Source: an uncultured Gemmatimonadales bacterium (GTDB lineage Bacteria; Gemmatimonadota; Gemmatimonadetes; Longimicrobiales; Gaopeijiaceae). From it: 7,807 nt of DNA. Shown piece by piece: positions 1 to 7,360 of this stretch. The position numbers were made by a program, and so were the translations under genes. Location: assembly GCA_937982605.1 (NCBI GenBank), contig CALJLC010000347.1, positions 1-7,807 on the forward strand, in the 5' to 3' direction. The notes under the pieces were generated by a model. It was not told the origin of the DNA and made no database searches. It saw only the letters and a list, made by a program, of their open reading frames with translations. Position 1 is the first letter of the stretch, and each line of letters starts with the position of its first letter.

Positions 1-475
1 CGACCGGGAGCCCGACGCCGATGGCGGCAGCCATCGGCTCGTCGACCATGTAGACCCCCTTGGCACCGGCGGACATGGCCGAGGAGCGCACGGCACGACG
101 CTCGAGCTCCGTGATGCCGGACGGGACGCCGACGATCACGCGGGGCTTGATGCGGAAGATGCGCTTGGAGGTGACCTGCTTCAGGAAGTGCCGGAGCATC
201 ATCTCCGTCACGTCGACGTCGGCGATGACGCCGTCCTTGAGCGGGCGGATCGCCTCGATGCCTTCGGGCGTCCGCCCGAGCATGCGCTTCGCCTCGAGCC
301 CGATGCCGAGGATCCGGCGCGAGCCCTTCTCGACCGCGACCACCGAGGGCTCGTTGAGCACGATGCCCTCGCCCTTCACGTAGACGAGCGTGTTCGCGGT
401 GCCCAAGTCGACCGCGATGTCGTTGACCGGGATGAGGCGTCCGGAGTTGAACCAGTTGGAGAGTTCGGGGAGCAA
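1..475 (-). CDS. mreB: Rod shape-determining protein MreB, N-terminal part (cut by window edge)
   Basis: MreB is the bacterial actin homologue that forms membrane-associated filaments and guides peptidoglycan synthesis in rod-shaped cells. The first 158 codons are visible; the family is usually about 340-350 residues, so over half lies outside the window. Near residues 19-29 is the actin-type phosphate-1 loop (NDIAVDLGTANT), followed by VYVKGEGIVLNEPSVVA. Further on come IRPLKDGVIAD (77-86), VIVGVPSGITELERRAV (113-129) and the EPMAAAIG segment (146-153), all typical of MreB. No ATG precedes the conserved core. An in-frame TGA lies 39 bases upstream, and the only usual start codon before the core is a TTG at 475-473, giving an N-terminus MLPELSNWF that could be a membrane-binding amphipathic stretch. 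No strong ribosome binding site is seen, so the exact start is uncertain. The family call is firm. In many bacteria mreC, mreD and a penicillin-binding protein gene follow; that cannot be seen here. Confidence 0.93.
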   Translation of the reverse strand, partial: MLPELSNWFNSGRLIPVNDIAVDLGTANTLVYVKGEGIVLNEPSVVAVEKGSRRILGIGLEAKRMLGRTPEGIEAIRPLKDGVIADVDVTEMMLRHFLKQVTSKRIFRIKPRVIVGVPSGITELERRAVRSSAMSAGAKGVYMVDEPMAAAIGVGLPV

Positions 476-514
476 CGTCGGAGCTGTCCAGTCAGCGGAA
501 TGCGATCAGGAGTG

Positions 515-532
515 CCGATGTCGGCTCATCGG
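515..532 (-). other. Small hairpin in the mreB leader
   Basis: The minus strand reads CCGATG, AGCCGA, CATCGG: a perfect 6-bp inverted repeat with a 6-base loop. It has no following T-run, so it is not an intrinsic terminator. If the promoter at 546-575 is used, the hairpin lies within about 10 bases of the mRNA 5' end, where such stems often stabilise transcripts. A short stem like this can arise by chance in GC-rich DNA. Confidence 0.3.
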
Positions 533-545
533 GCGCGGCCCGATG

Positions 546-575
546 AACATACGTTTACCGATGGTGGGGTGCCAA
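546..575 (-). promoter_or_regulatory. Candidate sigma-70-type promoter for mreB
   Basis: In the dut-mreB gap the minus strand reads TTGGCA (575-570), an 18-base spacer, then TATGTT (551-546). These match the -35 and -10 consensus at 5 of 6 and 4 of 6 positions. The spacer is AT-richer than its surroundings. Transcription would start near base 539-540, giving a leader of about 65 bases before the TTG start. This would let mreB be expressed apart from the upstream genes. The TTGGCAC part also resembles a sigma-54 -24 box, but no TGC element follows at the right spacing. Confidence 0.45.
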
Positions 576-591
576 TACTTTAGCCGCGGTT

Positions 592-1032
592 TCAGGCGGT
601 TCCCGTGCTGCCGAAGCCGCCTTCGCCGCGCTCCGTGGCCGAGACGTCCTCGGCCTCTTCGATGACGGGGGTCTCGAAGCGGGCGAAGACGAGCTGCGCG
701 ATGCGCTCACCCCGCTCGAGCGTCACGGGTTCCGGACCGAGGTTCTGGAGGATGACGCGCAGCTCGCCGCGGTAGTCCGGATCGATCGTCCCGGGGCTGT
801 TCGGAAGGGTGATGCCCCGCTTGAGGGCCAGGCCCGACCTGGGCCGGACCTGGCACTCCACGCCTTCGGGCAGCTCCATGACGAGGCCGGTGGCCACGAG
901 CCGGATCTCTCCCGGCTGGAGCGTGACCTCTTCCTCGGCCGACCGGATGTCGTATCCGGCGGCGTGCTCCGTGGCGCGCTCCGGGAGCGGGAGGTCGGGG
1001 TTCGACTCGAGGCGACGGAAGCGAACCTGCAC
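592..1032 (-). CDS. dut: Deoxyuridine 5'-triphosphate nucleotidohydrolase (dUTPase)
   Basis: The enzyme hydrolyses dUTP to dUMP and pyrophosphate in the cytoplasm, keeping uracil out of DNA and supplying dUMP for thymidylate synthesis. The protein has 146 residues, the normal size of the homotrimeric family. All five trimeric dUTPase motifs are visible in order: AAGYDIRSA (24-32), RPRSGLALKRG (63-73), GTIDPDYRGE (81-90, with the catalytic Asp), RGERIAQLVF (107-116) and the C-terminal RGEGGFGSTG (135-144), which closes over the bound nucleotide. The start is a GTG at 1032-1030. An AGGGGCGG stretch just before it, partly overlapping the ald stop codon, can serve as ribosome binding site. Only 10 bases separate it from ald, so the two are very likely co-transcribed. 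Nothing looks damaged. Confidence 0.97.
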   Translation of the reverse strand: MQVRFRRLESNPDLPLPERATEHAAGYDIRSAEEEVTLQPGEIRLVATGLVMELPEGVECQVRPRSGLALKRGITLPNSPGTIDPDYRGELRVILQNLGPEPVTLERGERIAQLVFARFETPVIEEAEDVSATERGEGGFGSTGTA

Positions 1033-1042
1033 GCTGCCGCCC

Positions 1043-2173
1043 CTACGCCTGCTTCGCCGCGCCGAGGAAATGGTCGACGTCGCGGCAGTCCATCCCGAAC
1101 GCCTCCGCCACGCCTGCGTAGGTGACGTGCCGGTTGACGACGTTGACCCCGAGCTTGAGCGCCGCGTTGTCCCGACACGCCTGCTGCCACCCCTTGCCGG
1201 CCAGCTGGAGCGCGTAGGGGAGCGTGGCGTTCGTGAGCGCGAGCGTGCTGGTCCGCGGTACTCCGCCCGGCATGTTCGCCACGGCGTAGTGGATCACGCC
1301 GTCCACCGAGTAGACCGGATCGTTGTGCGTGGTCGGCTTCATCGTCTCCACGCAGCCGCCCTGGTCGATGGCGACGTCGACGATCACGGTGCCGTCCCGC
1401 ATGATCGAGAGATCTTCCCTCGTGATCAGGCTGGGCGCCTTGGCGCCCGGGATCAGCACCGCGCCGATGACGAGGTCGGCGTCCTCGATCTGCTTGCGGA
1501 TCGCATACCGCGTGGAGAAGAGCGTGCTGCAGTTGGCCGGCATCACGTCGTCGAGATAGCGGAGGCGGTCGAGGTTGATGTCCATGATGAAGACGTTGGC
1601 GCCGAGGCCGCACGCCATCTTCGCGGCGTTGGTGCCCACCACCCCGCCGCCCAGGATCACGACCTTGCCCGGGTTCACGCCGGGGACGCCTCCGAGGAGC
1701 ACGCCCAGCCCGCCCTGCGGCTTCTCGAGGTACTTGGCGCCTTCCTGGACCGCCATCCGACCGGCGACCTCGGACATCGGGGTCAGCAGCGGGAGCTCAC
1801 CGGTGGGGAGCTCGACGGTCTCGTAGGCGATCGCGATCGCGCCCGAGTCGACGACGGCTCGCGTGAGCTCCTCCGACGCCGCGAAGTGGAAGTAGGTGAA
1901 GATCACCTGTCCGTCCCGCATGCGGGGCCACTCGGGGGCGATGGGCTCCTTGACCTTCATGATCATCTCGGCCTTGGCCCACACCTCGTCGGCGGTGCCG
2001 AGGATCGTCGCGCCGGCGTTCTCGTAGAAGTCGTCGGTGAATCCGCTGCCGAGACCGGCGCCCTTCTCGACGTAGACCTCGTGCCCGCCCTGGCTGAGCA
2101 TCTCCGCCCCGGCCGGGGTCAGCGCGACCCGATACTCCTCGGGTTTGATCTCCTTCGGTACGCCAATCAGCAT
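1043..2173 (-). CDS. ald: Alanine dehydrogenase (NAD-dependent, L-alanine to pyruvate)
   Basis: The enzyme reversibly deaminates L-alanine to pyruvate and ammonia with NAD, linking amino-acid nitrogen to central carbon metabolism. It has 376 residues, close to the usual 370 or so. The N-terminus MLIGVPKEIKPEEYRVALTP is typical of the AlaDH/PNT family. Residues matching known substrate and catalytic positions are all present: Arg15, Lys75 (in KVKEP), His96 (in FTYFHFA) and Asp270 (in DVAIDQGG). The Rossmann nucleotide-binding loop ILGGGVVG spans 173-180, and Asp198 follows at the end of the next strand, the position that favours NAD over NADP. The length and lack of membrane segments separate it from transhydrogenase PntA. 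The ATG start at 2173 has only a weak purine-rich GAGAGACCGAG before it. It lies 42 bases after the M16 peptidase gene and 10 bases before dut, so probably in one transcript. Confidence 0.97.
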   Translation of the reverse strand: MLIGVPKEIKPEEYRVALTPAGAEMLSQGGHEVYVEKGAGLGSGFTDDFYENAGATILGTADEVWAKAEMIMKVKEPIAPEWPRMRDGQVIFTYFHFAASEELTRAVVDSGAIAIAYETVELPTGELPLLTPMSEVAGRMAVQEGAKYLEKPQGGLGVLLGGVPGVNPGKVVILGGGVVGTNAAKMACGLGANVFIMDINLDRLRYLDDVMPANCSTLFSTRYAIRKQIEDADLVIGAVLIPGAKAPSLITREDLSIMRDGTVIVDVAIDQGGCVETMKPTTHNDPVYSVDGVIHYAVANMPGGVPRTSTLALTNATLPYALQLAGKGWQQACRDNAALKLGVNVVNRHVTYAGVAEAFGMDCRDVDHFLGAAKQA

Positions 2174-2215
2174 CTCGGTCTCTCTGCGTTGGGTGGTGAC
2201 GTTGGCGGTCGGCCG

Positions 2216-3550
2216 TCAGTCGACGGGGCCGAGCCTGAGTTCCAGGTGTCGTTCGGGGTCGTAGTAGCCGCGCGCCAGGCGGCGGACGTCGTCGGGATCC
2301 ACGGCCTCGACCCGCGCCAGCAGCTCGTCCAGCGTCAGGAAGGGCTCGTCGTGCATGGCGGAAGCGGCCAGCCGGTGCAGGCGCGCACCCGTCGACTCGA
2401 GGGAGAGCATGATCTGACCCTTGACCTGCTGCTTGATCCGCTCGAGCTCGGGCTCCGGCAGCCCTTCCGCGGCGACGCGCCCGAGCTCGCCGCGCACCGC
2501 CTCCGAAGCGGCCTCCGCCGAGCCCGGCCGGGTGCCGACGTAGACGCCGAGCAGCCCGGCCGCGCCGTAGAAGCTCTGATAGGTGAAGATCGAATAGCAC
2601 AGGCCCAGCTCCTCGCGCACACGCTGGAAGAGACGTGAGCTCATGCCGCCGCCGAGCGCCGAGGAGAGGAGAATGAGGGCGTAGCGGTCCGGATCGGCGT
2701 GGGGCGGGCCGTCGGTGCCGAAGACGATGTGCGTCTGCGCCGTGTCGCGGGATACCCGCTCCAGCCCGCTCCTGGTCGTCGGGGCCGGATCGACCGAGGC
2801 CGATCCCGACCCGGCGTGAGCGGCGCCGAAGAGCTCGGACACGCGCGTTACGAGCTCGTCGTGATCGACGCTGCCCGCCGCCGAGACGAGCAGGTTGCTC
2901 CCGACGTAGTGACGCTCGTGCAGGTCGCGCAGCGTATCGGCAGACATCGCGGACACCGACTCCTCGGTGCCGAGGATCGAACGTCCATACGGATGTCCGT
3001 TCCACAGGCGATCCGAGTGCAGCTCGAAGACGAGATCGTCCGGCGTGTCCTCGACCTGCGCGATCTCCTCGAGCACGACCTGCCGCTCCAGGGTGAGGTC
3101 CGCCGCGTCGAGCCGGGGCGCGAGGACGAGATCCGCGAGCACGTCGAGGGCTTCGGGCACGTGCTCGTCGAGCACGCGTGCCTGATACGACGTGTGCTCC
3201 CGGGTCGTGTAGGCGTCCAGCGACCCGCCCAGGGCCTCGAGCGACTCCGCGATCTCGAGCGCGGTCCGCCGGGCGGTTCCCTTGAACACCATGTGCTCGA
3301 GCAGGTGGCTCACGCCGATCTGCTCGGGATGCTCGTGCGCGGAGCCGTGGCGTACCCAGACGCCGACGGCGGCGGAGCGGACCCCGGGGATCCGCTCGCT
3401 CCGGACGCGGATTCCGTTGTCGAGCGTCGTCTCGACCATCCCGTCGGAGGCCTCGGCGGCCGGTGCGCCGGCCGGAGCCGCACCTTGTGAAACGACTGAG
3501 GAGGGCACGGGCCCTCGCCCATGCCCTCCCCGTGCTGTCACGACCCGCAC
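2216..3550 (-). CDS. M16-family zinc metallopeptidase (pitrilysin/MPP-like)
   Basis: A 444-residue protein of the M16B type, the group of single-unit bacterial peptidases related to mitochondrial processing peptidase; such proteins degrade or trim peptides. The inverted zinc motif HLLEH is at 82-86 (ligands His82 and His86, catalytic Glu85), and Glu162 in VVLEEI, 76 residues later, fits the third zinc ligand. The C-terminal half has the usual GGGMSSRLFQRVREELGLCYSIFTY segment (300-324). I chose the GTG at 3550 because GAGGTGAT lies at 3561-3554 with good spacing. This adds a Gly/Ala/Pro-rich stretch of about 37 residues before the conserved MVETTLDNGIRV. An ATG at 3439 would start exactly at that core but has a poor binding site. 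No clear signal peptide is seen, so a cytoplasmic site is likely. The gene follows pnp by 36 bases; pnp neighbours an M16 gene in some Firmicutes too. The true substrate is unknown. Confidence 0.92.
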   Translation of the reverse strand: MRVVTARGGHGRGPVPSSVVSQGAAPAGAPAAEASDGMVETTLDNGIRVRSERIPGVRSAAVGVWVRHGSAHEHPEQIGVSHLLEHMVFKGTARRTALEIAESLEALGGSLDAYTTREHTSYQARVLDEHVPEALDVLADLVLAPRLDAADLTLERQVVLEEIAQVEDTPDDLVFELHSDRLWNGHPYGRSILGTEESVSAMSADTLRDLHERHYVGSNLLVSAAGSVDHDELVTRVSELFGAAHAGSGSASVDPAPTTRSGLERVSRDTAQTHIVFGTDGPPHADPDRYALILLSSALGGGMSSRLFQRVREELGLCYSIFTYQSFYGAAGLLGVYVGTRPGSAEAASEAVRGELGRVAAEGLPEPELERIKQQVKGQIMLSLESTGARLHRLAASAMHDEPFLTLDELLARVEAVDPDDVRRLARGYYDPERHLELRLGPVD

Positions 3551-3553
3551 CGC

Positions 3554-3561
3554 ATCACCTC
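3554..3561 (-). promoter_or_regulatory. Strong Shine-Dalgarno deciding the M16 peptidase start
   Basis: The minus strand reads GAGGTGAT, an 8-base match to the anti-Shine-Dalgarno complement. Seven bases lie between GAGG and the GTG at 3550. It is the best binding site I see in the window and argues for translation from this GTG rather than from the ATG at 3439. Confidence 0.7.
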
Positions 3562-3586
3562 ACGACGACTCGACGCGGGGCCCGGC

Positions 3587-5707
<2,121 letters not shown>

Positions 5708-5728
5708 GTTCTCTCACTTCGTCGTTGC

Positions 5729-5749
5729 GACCGGGGACGGTCCCCGGTC
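5729..5749 (-). promoter_or_regulatory. Perfect 9-bp hairpin in the pnp leader, possible autoregulatory site
   Basis: The minus strand holds GACCGGGGA, a 3-base CCG loop, and TCCCCGGTC, a perfect 9-bp stem that is almost all G-C. It ends 21 bases before the pnp ATG and is followed by CGCAACG, not by a T-run, so it is not an intrinsic terminator. In E. coli, pnp is controlled through a leader stem that is cut by RNase III and then attacked by PNPase. A similar role here is inference from position and strength only. A DNA operator for a dimeric repressor is the other reading. Confidence 0.5.
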
Positions 5750-5966
5750 AGGAATCGTGTGCCGAAGCGAGCGGGTCCGGAGGAGAGAGCGACCGCCGCC
5801 GAGGGCACGGAGGCTCCGTGCGCTCGTGAAGCAGCGAAAGTTGTAGGCCGTCTCCCACCCGAGGCTCGCACGCCTTCGGCCGAGCTGCCGACGCGGCCGC
5901 ACCTGCGGTCCGGTCGGGTCCTGCATGCGGCGCGAATCGGGGAAGCTCCCCCGCCGCGACGCGGGT

Positions 5967-5990
5967 GTCCGGCGTCTCCTCGGGCCGGAC
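5967..5990 (-). repeat. 7-bp inverted repeat downstream of rpsO
   Basis: The minus strand reads GTCCGGC, a 10-base loop CCGAGGAGAC, then GCCGGAC: a perfect 7-bp stem. It lies 20 bases past the terminator-like hairpin at 6011-6034. It may act as a processing or stability element of the rpsO-pnp transcript. The loop contains GAGGAG, a Shine-Dalgarno-like string, with no reading frame I would support behind it. Confidence 0.4.
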
Positions 5991-6010
5991 GGTCTTCGAG
6001 CTACGCGAAA

Positions 6011-6034
6011 GCCCCCGACCTGACGGACGGGGGC
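6011..6034 (-). terminator. Terminator or attenuator hairpin after rpsO
   Basis: Nine bases after the rpsO stop, the minus strand forms GCCCCCG...CGGGGGC, a 7-bp G-C stem. A T/T mismatch and two more C-G pairs extend it to a 4-base GTCA loop. Only TTT follows before CGCG, so the U-run is weak. Partial termination or protection of the rpsO mRNA 3' end, with read-through to pnp, fits better than full termination. E. coli has a hairpin terminator at the same place. Confidence 0.65.
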
Positions 6035-6043
6035 GCTCGCCGA

Positions 6044-6304
6044 TCAGTGACGCAGTCCGAGGTCCGCGATCAGCTCGCGGTACCGCTCGACGTCGGTGTT
6101 CTTGAGATACTCCAGGAGGCGCCGGCGGCGACCCACCATCTTGAGCAATCCCTGACGGGAGTGGTGGTCCTTCTTGTGCGAATCGAAGTGATCCCGGAGA
6201 TCGTTGATCCGCGCCGTGAGGAGCGCGATCTGAACGGGTGCGCTGCCCCGGTCGTTCTCGTGGAGCTGGTACTTCTTGATGATGTCTTCCTTTACGACCG
6301 CCAT
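6044..6304 (-). CDS. rpsO: 30S ribosomal protein S15
   Basis: S15 binds 16S rRNA early in assembly of the small subunit platform and forms bridge contacts with 23S rRNA. The protein has 86 residues, close to the usual 88-89. It shows the family pattern: AVVKEDIIKKYQLHENDRGS at the N-terminus, QIALLTARINDLRDHF, the HKKDHHSRQGLL core that contacts rRNA (around residues 43-54), and RRRRLLEYLKNTDVERYRELI near the C-terminus. I place the start at the ATG at 6304. A longer frame from a TTG at 6331 would put the GAGGAGG binding site (6321-6315) inside the gene. That site lies 10 bases before the ATG, slightly far but clear. The gene sits between ribF and pnp as in many bacteria. S15 often represses its own mRNA; a possible leader structure is listed separately. 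Confidence 0.98.
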   Translation of the reverse strand: MAVVKEDIIKKYQLHENDRGSAPVQIALLTARINDLRDHFDSHKKDHHSRQGLLKMVGRRRRLLEYLKNTDVERYRELIADLGLRH

Positions 6305-6314
6305 CGGCGTCGTG

Positions 6315-6321
6315 CCTCCTC
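6315..6321 (-). promoter_or_regulatory. Shine-Dalgarno of rpsO
   Basis: GAGGAGG on the minus strand, 10 bases before the ATG at 6304. It fixes the S15 start at the conserved MAVVKEDI rather than nine codons upstream. Confidence 0.75.
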
Positions 6322-6351
6322 GAGAGTCCAATGCTGCAAGGGAAGCGATGT

Positions 6352-6371
6352 GGGCCGCCCGAACGGGGCCC
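6352..6371 (-). other. Possible hairpin in the rpsO leader
   Basis: In the 111-base ribF-rpsO gap the minus strand reads GGGCC, CCGTTCGGGC, GGCCC. This is a 5-bp outer stem, with CC/GG able to pair inside across a two-base bulge and leave a GTTC loop. It lies 30 bases upstream of the rpsO binding site. S15 leader structures that bind S15 occur in several bacterial groups with unrelated shapes. Assigning that role here is a guess from position. No convincing promoter is seen in this gap. Confidence 0.3.
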
Positions 6372-6415
6372 TTTCTTCGTCAGCCTGAAAAGGTAGAGGA
6401 AACGGGGATATCCGT

Positions 6416-7360
6416 CTACCGGGTGTCGGGCTCGGCTACCGCCGCCCGCGCCTCTTCGACGTCCACGCGGATCTGGCGCACGAGGGCGTCGACCGTGGTG
6501 AACGGTTCGACACCGCGCAGCCGACGGACGAAGTCCACGCGAACCTCCTCTCCGTAGATGTCGGCGTCGAAGTCGATCAGGTGCAGCTCGATCGACGGCG
6601 GAGAGCCCTTGAAGGTCGGACGCGGTCCGAGATGAAGGGCGCCCGCGTGGGTGCCACCCCGCAGGACGCCGCGCACGGCGTAGATCCCCTGGCGGGGGAT
6701 GAGCTTGTCCCCGCCGCCCACGCTCAGGTTGGCGGTCGGAAAGCCCAGCCCCTTCCCCCGGCCGTCACCCTTCACCACGATGCCCCGGATCGAGTAGGGT
6801 CGCCCCAGGCAGACCCGGGCCTCGTCGACGCTCCCCTCCGCGACGAGCGCGCGGATGCGGGACGACGAGACCGCGCCACCTCCGGCTGCGACCGGCTCCA
6901 CCACGTCCACCGTGAAGCCGAGCTCGCGCCCGATGCGCTGGAGCGTCTCCGGATCACCCTCGCGCCCCCGACCGAAGCCGTGATCGTACCCGATCACCAG
7001 CTCCTCGACACCGAGCCGACCGACGAGGATCTCCTCGACGAACCGCCGGGGCTCGTAGCGCGAGAGTGCCTCGGTGAAGGTCAGGAAGACGGCCCAGTCG
7101 AGGCCGCTCTCGGCGAGGATCTCCTTCTTCTCGACCGGGGTGGTGAGGAGCGGCGGCGCGTGCTCGGGGCGCACGATCCGGAGCGGATGCGGGTCGAAGG
7201 TGACCAGGACGCTGCGCCGGCCCGTGGCCTCGGCCCGTGCGCGGATCTCCTGCAGGACCGCCCAGTGCCCGAGGTGCACGCCGTCGAAGGTGCCGACGGT
7301 GGCCACCGTGCCCCGGTCCCTCGGCAGTCCCGGAGGGTGCGGCCACTGGATCGGGTTCAC
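6416..7360 (-). CDS. ribF: Bifunctional riboflavin kinase / FAD synthetase
   Basis: RibF phosphorylates riboflavin to FMN and then adenylylates FMN to FAD, supplying flavin cofactors in the cytoplasm. The 314 residues match the usual 305-325. The N-terminal FAD synthetase half has the nucleotidyltransferase loop TVGTFDGVHLGH (21-32), TFDPHP (54-59), GYDHGFGRGREGD (124-136) and SSSRIRALVAEG (165-176). The C-terminal riboflavin kinase half has GKGLGFPTANL (202-212), GIYAV (225-229) and SIELHLIDFD (256-265), whose Glu258 fits the catalytic base. In the kinase half, ALHLGPRPTF replaces the more common NIGxRPTF, a mild divergence. The GTG start at 7360 overlaps the truB stop in GTGA, with a GGAAGG 10 bases upstream, so translation is probably coupled. 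It ends 111 bases before rpsO. Confidence 0.97.
   Translation of the reverse strand: MNPIQWPHPPGLPRDRGTVATVGTFDGVHLGHWAVLQEIRARAEATGRRSVLVTFDPHPLRIVRPEHAPPLLTTPVEKKEILAESGLDWAVFLTFTEALSRYEPRRFVEEILVGRLGVEELVIGYDHGFGRGREGDPETLQRIGRELGFTVDVVEPVAAGGGAVSSSRIRALVAEGSVDEARVCLGRPYSIRGIVVKGDGRGKGLGFPTANLSVGGGDKLIPRQGIYAVRGVLRGGTHAGALHLGPRPTFKGSPPSIELHLIDFDADIYGEEVRVDFVRRLRGVEPFTTVDALVRQIRVDVEEARAAVAEPDTR

Larger units (their letters stand above)
5708..6043 (-). other. rpsO-pnp intergenic region, 336 bases, non-coding
   Basis: No convincing gene lies in this spacer. A 70-codon open frame (5714-5926) starts at an in-frame ATG but has no binding site, no family features and an Arg-rich composition typical of chance reading of GC-rich DNA. 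What the region does hold is a set of inverted repeats in rpsO-to-pnp order: 6011-6034, 5967-5990, a weak 5-bp GGGGA/TCCCC stem at 5939-5951, and 5729-5749. I found no clear -35/-10 pair for a pnp promoter, though one is expected from better-studied species. Confidence 0.6.

Noticed and set aside
558..575. A sigma-54-type promoter suggested by TTGGCAC before mreB
   Set aside because: The TGC element needed at the -12 position is missing at the correct spacing; the sigma-70 reading fits better.
809..2638. A plus-strand open frame of 609 codons opposite dut, ald and the peptidase gene
   Set aside because: It spans three real genes on the other strand, has Arg/Asp/His-rich low-complexity composition and no recognisable motif.
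5714..5926. A 70-codon minus-strand open frame in the rpsO-pnp spacer
   Set aside because: No ribosome binding site, no motif, and it runs through the pnp leader hairpin; most likely chance.
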